Source: Phlebiopsis flavidoalba (lineage: Eukaryota > Basidiomycota > Agaricomycetes > Polyporales > Phanerochaetaceae). Taken from it: DNA of 64,000 bases. Positions 56,807 through 64,000 of this stretch are shown here, piece after piece. The notes beneath the pieces are model-generated. The model saw nothing but the letters and a program-made list of their open reading frames with translations. It searched no databases and was not told the DNA's origin. Position 1 is the stretch's first letter, and every line of letters starts with the position of its first letter. A program made the position numbers and the translations under genes. The stretch covers positions 1,116,001-1,180,000 of the forward strand of contig JAOCPU010000001.1 of NCBI GenBank assembly GCA_035772785.1, read 5' to 3'.

Positions 56807-57382
56807 TGAAAGCTGTTTGCCAACCCGGTGCGATTGCTTCCCACGTAGCGAGATTCTGCCGTGCACCGCGCTCAGACACGTGTGAAACGCGCCGTAATTA
56901 CATGCACCTTCGCCCGCCGACGTCGCTAGTATATGATTTGAGTTGTTAGCATACACGCAGCTGTTACCATTGCTGAAGGGGTTCTCGGCTTCGATATCTT
57001 GTGTTTGCTCCGAGGTTTGCAATATTCCCCGAGCGAATCACGATGGACTGCGAGGGTTACGAACATTACTTGCGAACGACTGAATTAACACAGAAGGCGG
57101 GGATCTGTCATGCTATGAAGGGTGAAAAATAGCACAGACGACTGCCGAGTGCAAAATGACATTCCACTTCGAGACGGACGGTTGTACATGCGCCAGCGTG
57201 ACGACCCTTTGATAGCGAGTCAATGGGACCCGCCAACCATGCTCGCAGAACGCCACCCCGCGCCATCTTGCGTTGACGCAGGTGATGATGCACCATTCGG
57301 AAAGGCGGATAAGGGCGGCGGAGGAAGTGCGGGGGTTCGTCGAGCAGAACGCATGCGATAGGTGGCAGCTGACTGTGCGCTA
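56807..57382. other. convergent intergenic region
   Basis: About 575 bp between Gyp7 and the RRM gene. Open frames (for example 57122-57361 plus) show no recognisable content. Nothing else noted. Confidence 0.45.
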
Positions 57383-58170
57383 TCACTCTTCCATGGCGGC
57401 GTCTTCACCATCTGCGTTCGCAGCTGCCCTCATCTCCGGGACCTCCTGATTTGACCTGTGCCTTGGGCACGTAAGGCGGGCACCTAGAATTGGACCTCGG
57501 TTAGCTGCGTTGGGAGTATGTCGCAGGGCGACAATGGGACATACCACCGCTACGGGCCAGCGGCCTTCCGCGTTCTGCTTGAGCCATTCCTCAGACTCCC
57601 AAACTGGCGCGAGAGTTGAAGGCGGTCAGACGGTTAAACGAGAGGGGTAGACTACGCACTGGCTTTTGTTGCCGGGGCCCTGGACGGGGATCTTGCTGTG
57701 GCGGGCGAGGTTCACGCGCAGCACCTTGCCTCGCAGCTCGTTGAGGTCCATGTTGTCGATGGCGTCCTGCGCGTCCGCAGGCGAGGCGAAGGTCTCACGA
57801 AGCCATACCCTTTGTGGTTCTCCTCTGGGGGTGCACATGCGTGAGCAGCGCTGCGCATATTCAGCGTGGTCCGAGCTTACCAGTCTGCCGGTTAGGGTCG
57901 GTGGTGGCAGGAGGAATTTGGACCTCGATGATGTCCCCTGTGAGAACGGGTCAAGGATGGAGCGGGTGGCTGAGCATGGATGGGCTGACCAAATGTTTGG
58001 AATGTCTCGAGGAGGACCGCCTCGTCGACGTCGTTGGCGATGTTTGCCGACGAAGATGGTTTTCTTGGTCTTGGTTTCCTTCCTCCATCTCAGGACGGAC
58101 GCCGGATTTGGCAGGTGTGTGCAGCGAGGGTCCGTCTGTGACCGTGGGAAATAAATGCTTACTTTGACAT
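57383..58170 (-). CDS. RRM protein with a cyclophilin-E (Cyp33)-type RNA-binding domain
   Basis: From 58170 a short exon (M-S-K) is joined over an intron of about 110 nt to K-K-T-I-F-V-G-N-I-A-N-D-V-D-E-A-V-L (RNP2, about 58000-58070), E-T-F-Q-T-F-G. A further intron precedes G-D-I-I-E-V-Q-I-P-P-A-T-T-D (about 57900-57945) and K-G-Y-G-F-V (RNP1). Then come A-D-A-Q-D-A-I-D-N-M-D-L-N-E-L-R-G-K-V-L (about 57725-57785), R-V-N-L-A-R and, after another intron, V-W-E-S-E-E-W-L-K-Q-N (about 57550-57590). The D-A-I-D-N-M and W-x-S-E-E-W-L signatures match the RRM of cyclophilin E / Cyp33, a spliceosome-linked prolyl isomerase. No cyclophilin domain follows: the protein ends after an Ala/Gly/Glu-rich tail (stop 57383-57385), about 170 residues. 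Confidence 0.87.
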
Positions 58171-58890
58171 AAGCGTTGTGTAATGACGCGCGACGCGGCT
58201 TCTTGTGAGTTGCCGCTGCGAGCCTGCTTGCTCCTCTACATCCATGCATGCATACCGCTGGCTGCGCGCTGCCTCGGTGCCGGCCTCGCGCTGTGCGCAT
58301 CATCATCATCTTATCCTTTCCTCTGGGTCGCCGCAGCGCTTCACCAGCAGCATCGGCTCACTTCAATTCCAAGTATTTGCACGCACGCCGTCGATGTCGC
58401 AAATGGCTTGATCGCAACTGCAAGCTGAGCCCACCTCGTCCCGATTATCCAGCCTTTATCCGCCCGGCGGGAATGCATGGGTGGGAGGAATTGGGCCAAA
58501 TGCGTGCGTGGTTCCTGTACGCCCGTGCCAAATCAGGCAGCCCTTTCCGTCCGTCTGCATCTTCCGCGCGGCCAATGTGTACCAGGGTGCGATGGTCGCA
58601 ACTCAATCTGCTTTCTACTCGCCCAAATGTGGTAGACATTTTCTTGTCCGCGAGTCAGCATCCTCCCCTTGCAGCTATTATGTCCGCACACTCCGTTGCC
58701 ACCAGACCAATCCTGCTCTCCTCGTTTTCGCTCCAGCCGCCGCTTGCCCAAACATGGCCTCTCGTTCTCTCCTCCTCCTTCCCGACATATAAGCTTCCCC
58801 CGGCCTCAATCATGCCCCAGCCCTACTCACGCTAGATCGAACGCTCCGCCTTCCCCCTTTGTCCACATCTCCGCCCCGCCGCCCCCCACG
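58171..58890. other. divergent intergenic region
   Basis: About 720 bp between the RRM gene (minus) and the kinase (plus). The last 250 bp are strongly C/T-rich, and CATATAAGC (about 58787) about 100 bp before the kinase ATG could act as a TATA box. Long frames here are due to the C/T bias; no protein recognised. Confidence 0.5.
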
Positions 58891-60126
58891 ATGGAATCAG
58901 ACGACGAGTCTATCCTCTCCCCGTCGGAGTCGGGCGACGAGTTTGAAGACGACGACGACGTCAACGCCCGCCGCGCACCCAACTGGTGTGCCTACCGCCA
59001 CGTCATCGACCGCCGTGGGCTACCGTCTCGACACCTGCCCGCGACGTGAAGCAGTGGTACCAAAAATACTGGGAGGGCCTGCAGGCTAGCGGCGGCGACG
59101 TCACCCGGGATCTGCCAGGGTATACCCGCGCCTGCAGCATCAAGGATGAGAATGAGCTTTGCAAGGACGCGCCGGGGGGGTGGGACTAGTTACGTGCCAC
59201 TCTCCCCCAACCCTCGCTACCATACTGAGCAACTGTGTACGTTAGCCAGACAACCTCTTCCGAGGCACACATATTGCCTCCGGGCGAAAGGTCGTCATCA
59301 AGGCTGTCCACATATCCAGCAGAGAGTACGACTCTGTACGATTCCTGACGAGCCCGCATATACGAAAAGAAGCCCCATGCACCACACCATTCGTACGTAA
59401 CTACAACTCTCATGTTAGAGCCCGCAAAACTCAAGGAACCTGGTAACTGCAGCCGTGTACGATCTCATCGAGTTGTCCCCAGCGATTGTCTCGATGTTTA
59501 TCGTTATGGAACGAGTAGTGGCAATCCACAGTTCTTGTAACGAGATCCCGGCACTCTCACAGGCTCTTCCTTGGCGCCCTCCGTCAGTGCATAGGAAGTA
59601 CGTCTCGTTCTCACCGCGCGTGTGTTTTTCGGTGGGAGCTGAGCGTGTATCACCTAGCACATCGCGTTCATGCATTCCCACCACATGGCCCACTCGACAT
59701 CAGCTTGCACAACATTCTGACGGATTACCAGGGTCGATATGCGTTTATAGACTTTGAATGTTTGTCGCCGATTCGACGGCACACCCACGCCGTTAATCCG
59801 AGGAATTCGCTGCACGGAAACAAAGCCGTCCCACCCGAGGCGGAAACGGGGTGACTGGGTTGATCCGTACAAGGCGACGTCTCTGGTCTCTGGCTGTGTG
59901 CTGATACACAGGCGTGTAAGGTGTGTAAATGCAGTAACATCCACCGTAAATCCCTCCCCTAAATCTCAGAATCAGATCACAGGCTACAATGCACCCGAAC
60001 TCATCGCTTTTCACGCGACCCATGCTTCACGATGATATCAAACGACGGCCAAGTGCCGCAGCCGTGCTCAAGGCATTTGATGCCATGGTCGCTGGGATGA
60101 AGAAGGAGAGATTAGACGCATGCTGA
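58891..60126 (+). CDS. atypical protein kinase-like protein (basidiomycete type, DFE instead of DFG)
   Basis: The start at 58891 gives an acidic leader (M-E-S-D-D-E-S-I-L-S-P). Then come N-W-C-A-Y-R-H-V-I and W-Y-Q-K-Y-W-E (about 59050) and after an intron the N-lobe: D-N-L-F-R-G-T-H-I-A-S-G-R-K-V-V-I-K-A-V (about 59250-59310; V-I-K-A carries the ATP lysine). The hinge is F-I-V-M-E (about 59493). The catalytic loop reads L-D-I-S-L-H-N-I-L (about 59695-59722), i.e. HLDIS..N for HRDLK..N. The metal-binding motif is I-D-F-E (about 59748). The C-lobe has R-R-F-D-G-T-P-T-P and the end R-R-P-S-A-A-A-V-L-K-A-F-D-A-M-V (about 60048-60090). Lysine, catalytic Asp, Asn and Asp are kept, so phosphotransfer is plausible; the substrate is unknown. 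Several introns and frame breaks. Confidence 0.8.
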
Positions 60127-60255
60127 CCTTACACGATGGGACTCTTGGACCTGCAACACCGCAATTAACTTATTACTGCAATTACCTATATATGAATGTT
60201 ATAATACAACAGATATCCAACATACACGAGCCATGTCCCTCACTGTTCCCCTCCA

Positions 60256-61537
60256 TCACCGCCTTTGTGCAGTCTGATCCTCCTCCAACTTCCGACGCTT
60301 GCGGGCGAGATACCGCTCTTTCGCGCTCTGGATAGACTCCTCCGTATTCCGCTTCGCCACGATACGGTTGAGACTCTCTCGCTCCTCCCGTTCCTTCTCG
60401 CTGAGCAGCCGCTCTCGCTCTTGTTCCATCTGCCTCGCGGACCTCTCTCGCTCGCCGCTCGTTAATCTCCTTCCGACTCGCAGCGGTACCCACTGCTCTG
60501 TGTACCCTCCACGTGCTCCTCGTCTCCAGCCTTCTTCTTCGTCTGCAGCCCGAGCTATTCCGCGTTGTTGGGAGCCGACAGGTTGAGTCCGGCCGTGAGG
60601 AGCTCACGCTTGTCGACGATTTGATTGTCGTCGTTCAGCTCGACGTCCTTGCCCTGCTCCCGCGCAAGCCGGGCGAGTTCCGCGTCACTCTTGGGTGCCA
60701 TGTCTGGAGGTTTCTGGATGGTGAGGTTCGGCGGCGGAGCCTGCGGACCTATTACGGGCTTTTGGGTTGCAGCGATAACCAGTTTTCTTGTTTCTTCGTG
60801 TTTCTGCTATCTGAGTCTTCCAGCAACTTCTTGTAGAAATGGGCCATGCCTGTTCCCCATTCCTTTGTTCTTCTTCTTCTCTTCCTCTGCAGTGTGTGAC
60901 ATGAGCAAGTATTTGATAGTATACTGGCAACGAGCGTACCTTCTCGCTTGCGCTCTTCCTCCCTCGGCTCGTCGTAGCTCGGCCATCTGGTCTTTGTAGG
61001 CCTGTGTGACGAAGGCTTCCTTCCCCTGGAACTCATCGCCTTCCAGCTCACGTTCACGTTGAATCATCTTCTCTTCAGCGCGGAGGTGGTCCAGTCTCCG
61101 CGTAGCAGCAGATGTTAGAAGTCCTTGTATATACTTGGGCTGTCATAGTATTTGTGATGAGTGAATATCATCCGCCGGTGAGGGGTGAACGCACCTTTCG
61201 TTCTTTGGACTCTATCTCCTTGACCTCCTTCTGCTTTTGTTTCGCCTCTTGCATCTTGTCCCCACACCTCATCGTACTCAAACACAGTAGCGCACCCACT
61301 TTCTTCTCTTCCTCCATTTGCCTTTTCATAGCCTTAGACATTCCCCATACCCTGCGCCACGAGCTGCTTGTTCGCAGGAGCCTTTGGACGAGCCAGAGGC
61401 CGTCGGTGCCGCGTCTACCGCGTCATCGTCTTCCGCGAACGCAAACGCGATGGGCCGCTTGACGAGCGAGGGGGCCTCGCCGACAGGTTTCGCGGCCTTG
61501 GCTTTGGAGTTGGCGAGTGAGAAGAGGAGACCTTCAT
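60256..61537 (-). CDS. NSRP1: nuclear speckle splicing regulatory protein 1 homologue (CCDC55, DUF2040)
   Basis: NSRP1 proteins are nuclear coiled-coil proteins that modulate splice-site choice. Start at 61537 (M-K-V-S), then P-S-L-V-K-R-P-I-A-F-A-F (about 61440-61475) and D-D-D-A-V-D-A-A-P-T-A. After an intron comes the conserved V-F-E-Y-D-E-V-W-D-K-M-type region (about 61255-61285). R-K-P-K-Y-I-Q-G-L-L (about 61110-61145) leads into the helical core M-I-Q-R-E-R-E-L-E-G-D-E-F (about 61030-61067), F-V-T-Q-A-Y-K-D-Q-M-A-E-L-R-R (about 60970-61010) and, after an intron, M-A-H-F-Y-K-K-L-L-E-D-S (about 60810-60845). The C-terminus is Arg/Glu-rich and ends R-K-R-R-K-L-E-E-D-Q-T-A-Q-R-R-stop. Several 1-bp breaks. 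Its start is 66 bp from the divergent MTR3 start. Confidence 0.9.
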
Positions 61538-61603
61538 GGTTTTTGCGGCAGACGCCGAGCCGACGCCGTCCCCAAGTCGTTTTTCCTTTTCGGGAGCGCG
61601 ACC
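61538..61603. promoter_or_regulatory. 66-bp bidirectional spacer between NSRP1 and MTR3
   Basis: The two ATGs lie 66 bp apart in opposite directions. The spacer is GC-rich with a TTTTTCCTTTT tract (about 61580-61590) and no TATA box. A promoter this short implies overlapping start regions for a splicing regulator and an exosome subunit. Confidence 0.55.
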
Positions 61604-62685
61604 ATGGCTCAAAGCAACTTTGACCGCAGAGGATCAACGGACCCGAGGAAGAGCTTTTGCTCCTGTGTTCAGTGACGAAAGAGGCCGCAGGCTGGAGATA
61701 CGGGGCCGACACGCGTTGGGCGGGTGACCGAGCGACATCAGGCCAATATGTGAGTGTTTATGGTGTTCCTGCGAGTGCGACTGACGGCAGTAAAAAGTAG
61801 TTGGTGAAGCCCGGACTTATCAATCAGGCCAATGGGTCTGCATACATCGAAACAGAGAAGACAAAAATTGCATGCGCGGTGTATGTCTCGTCGTTTGGTG
61901 TGCTTCCGCAACTGACTGAATGATCGTTAGCTATGGACCTCGGCAGTCTAAAAGTACGACCTATAACGAGAAGGGACGGCTAAACGTCGAAGTCAAGTTT
62001 ACACCATTCTCATGTCGCAAGAGGCGGGCACCTATGCGAGTGAGAGTCTCAAGCTTTCCTTGTGTGTTCCATCATACCGACGCATTGATAGCATAGATGC
62101 CGAATGAGACAGGTCCATCGCAGTCCAGATACACCCAAAAACGCTGCTCTCTCTTTCCGTTCGGTACTAGAACTCCCTGCCAAAATCTAGTATCGACATT
62201 TTCATAATAATTATTGAAAATGATTGCATAGAGGGATGCGTCGCTTCCGGAGCAGTCGCAGCGAGCGCTGCTCTTGCAGACGCGGGCATAGAAATGTTGG
62301 GTCTTGTGGTGTCATGCTCAGCGGTGCGCGGAATCACTCATTCTGTATGAAATGATGCTCACGCTTCTACATAGTGTGTTATGGGCAAAGAGATATGGCT
62401 GGACCCGACAGATGAAGATGCCAAGCGGGCGGATGGCAGTTTGGTGTATGACGCTGGTATGGCCCCCGCCCTCGGCACCATAACAAATATCTGGCAGGCA
62501 GGTAAAATGAGCACACAGCAAGCATTTGACGTGAGTTCGGAGGTTGCTTTGTATATATACTTCGACTCACTACATCTCTCCATCTAGTGCATAGGATGCG
62601 TGTCCAAGAGAAATGTGCAGAGATACATGGCATTGCTGTAGAAGTAAGTGCGCTCGTGTGCTGCAACTCGAAGCTCAATGCTTGA
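61604..62685 (+). CDS. MTR3: RNA exosome subunit Mtr3 (RNase PH-like ring protein)
   Basis: Mtr3 (EXOSC6) is one of six RNase PH-like subunits in the ring of the RNA exosome. From 61604: M-A-Q-S-N-F-D-R-R, then K-P-G-L-I-N-Q-A-N-G-S-A-Y-I-E-T-E-K-T-K-I (about 61806-61870). After an intron come Y-G-P-R-Q-S-K (about 61931), G-R-L-N-V-E-V-K-F-T-P-F-S-C-R-K-R-R (about 61977-62030), D-R-S-I-A-V-Q-I, L-L-P-K-S-S-I-D-I-F-I-I (about 62170-62215), A-A-L-A-D-A-G-I-E-M-L-G-L-V-V-S-C (about 62260-62314) and W-L-D-P-T (about 62398). The end is approximate: after an intron about 62530-62587, coding continues R-V-Q-E-K-C-A-E-I-H-G-I-A-V, and the first in-frame stop is at 62683-62685. The ring subunits are catalytically dead, in line with no phosphate-site motif seen here. 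Confidence 0.88.
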
Positions 62686-63043
62686 TGTAATTTCGAAAAG
62701 CCAAGTCATTGATTCTGGCTTATTCTGGCTTGAAGGGAGGGTGTATACCAACCGCCAGTTCCTTCTGCGATGATGTTATATGACTTTTTGAGTTAATTGT
62801 GTTTGGCCACCGACTGCCGAGCTACGGTCTTGATTAATCTTATCTAAGTTCGAGCTCCATGGGCATTGCCACGCGAGCACGCGAATTCCTTGGCGTGCAT
62901 TGCCTGCTTGATCTTACGCTCACCCTTCCTCTGGCATAATCCAGGACTTCGCGAAAGAGTTCTTTACCGACCCTCCATACTGTTCCATAACTTGATACCA
63001 TTTTAATTTAAACCCTGGACTCAGCCCCACGAAATACCCTCTC
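62686..63043. other. intergenic region upstream of the permease
   Basis: About 360 bp. AT-rich near 62990-63020 (CATTTTAATTTAAACC), a plausible core promoter for the gene at 63044. No coding sequence seen. Confidence 0.45.
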
Positions 63044-64000
63044 ATGAGCAGCTCTCCGCTATATAGCGCCCCTACGATCACCACGCCATGGACCCCGACC
63101 GACGATTACGTTACGACGCATACTCACGCGCATCCCAAGACTCGGACGAACTCGCTGAGGGCCCTTGAGCTCTCCGAGGGGTCTCTACTTGCAGAGGCTC
63201 CACGAACGTCCCGGGGAGGTCATACTCTGTACACTCGGGCTTTTGATTTCCAAAACGACCTGCTGCCTCTGACCGCGAGTCTTAGTGAATCAGAGACTGT
63301 GCCCCTGGAGTCGAAAGAAAAGCACATTAACACTTGTAAATGGTGCGTACACAGTCATGCTTTACAAAACGTGCTCTTGACGTCTACCTGAGTGTAGGTA
63401 TTGCATTGTGTGTGGGCCTCCAGGTACGAGCCAGAATGCTTCCACCAGCGAACCTCAGCCTTACGCTGAGACTTAGATAGGCTCAGGTATATTGTGCGTG
63501 CGTTTCAACACACCACGACACGCACTGTCCCTGAGCTAATGCCACATATACAGCTCTTCCCCAGGAGTGGTAGTCGCGAATACGCACAGCGTAGGAGCCA
63601 GTCTAACAGTCTGGCTCGCTTCTGGAATTCTCGCATGGACCGGCGCAAGCAGCTTTGCGGAGCTCGGCTCTCATCAATACCAGTAAACGGGGGAGCGCAG
63701 GCATATCTCCAATATGCATATGGTCCACTCGTGTCATACCTCTTTGCCTGGACGTCAATATTCTTGAAGCCAGGTGTGTGTCCATCGTTTTCTGGGCCGG
63801 GCTATGACTTAACATGGTGCAGGAAGTAATGCTGTCATCAGCCTTATCTTGGCTGAATATTTGAATCGTCTATTCTACCACAGCACCAACTCTGCATCTC
63901 CCCGGACGCACTACCACAAAATGGGCGATCAAGATTACAGCCATTGTAGCTATCCTGATTGTTAGCGCGCTGTGTATTGCCACGCCTACCACTGAGTACA
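63044..64000 (+). CDS. amino-acid permease, APC/LAT type (methionine permease-like), cut by the right edge
   Basis: The start at 63044 gives a Ser/Thr/His-rich cytoplasmic N-terminus of about 110 residues (M-S-S-S-P-L-Y-S-A-P-T), with L-L-P-L-T-A-S-L-S-E-S-E-T-V near its end. The first membrane helix begins after an intron with G-I-A-L-C-V-G-L-Q (about 63401-63426). Next comes the helix 2 region with S-L-T-V-W-L-A-S-G-I-L-A-W (allowing a frame change, about 63605), E-L-G-S-L-I-P-V-N-G-G-A-Q-A-Y-L-Q-Y (about 63662-63715), the permease signature region, then G-P-L-V-S-Y-L-F-A-W-T (about 63723-63756). After an intron follow G-N-A-V-I-S-L-I, A-E-Y-L-N-R-L-F and the next helix, before the window ends. 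Substrate (amino acid) is inferred from the family. Confidence 0.88.

Overview
The window is nuclear DNA of a filamentous basidiomycete, most likely an Agaricomycete. The evidence is the very dense introns of about 50 nt with GT...AG ends and frequent micro-exons, the compact mix of head-to-tail, divergent and convergent genes, and basidiomycete-style proteins (opsin-related membrane protein, OBAP/DUF1264 protein, Tsc1, atypical fungal kinase, Fyv7-like protein). Almost every conserved gene, including Hsp90, H2B, Rpt3, eIF1 and NAC-alpha, is broken by single-base insertions or deletions although the codons on both sides stay strongly conserved. I read this as uncorrected indels in a long-read assembly, not gene decay. 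Gene boundaries below are therefore hand-assembled across frames and introns, and no CDS given here translates cleanly as a simple join.

Layout. 1-4.0 kb: edge of an unknown gene, a PRCC-family protein, histone H2B and a mitochondrial Htd2-like dehydratase. 4.9-10.3 kb: an uncertain Pro/Ser-rich protein, phosphoserine aminotransferase (with an 11-nt micro-exon) and an F-box protein. 10.7-15 kb is the most accessory-looking part: a secreted histidine phosphatase, a second copy of its 3' end, a ~140-bp x4 tandem array, a ~36-bp x4 array and an orphan Zn2Cys6-like half motif. 16-21.8 kb: three uncharacterised proteins. 22-31.7 kb: a Gfo/Idh/MocA oxidoreductase, aprataxin, a methyltransferase gene carrying long poly-T runs, an opsin-related protein without the retinal lysine, and the nuclear cap-binding subunit CBP20.

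33.3-64 kb is a dense housekeeping block: Rpt3 (proteasome), P5C reductase (proline), Alg13 (N-glycosylation), Trm9 (tRNA wobble uridine), NAC-alpha, an OBAP protein, Tsc1 directly followed by Hsp90, SNRNP27 (spliceosome), eIF1, Fyv7-like (rRNA processing), PPP4R2, an unknown, Gyp7 (Rab GAP), a Cyp33-type RRM protein, an atypical kinase, NSRP1 (splicing) divergent from Mtr3 (exosome) across 66 bp, and the start of an amino-acid permease running off the right edge.

Many of these genes act in gene expression and protein quality control: splicing, cap binding, RNA decay, initiation, nascent-chain handling, Hsp90 folding and proteasome. I see no convincing tRNA or rRNA gene, no CRISPR and no intact transposon. 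The most unusual pieces are the repeat-laden phosphatase locus, the Tsc1-Hsp90 neighbour pair, the 8-12 nt coding exons and the lysine-less opsin.
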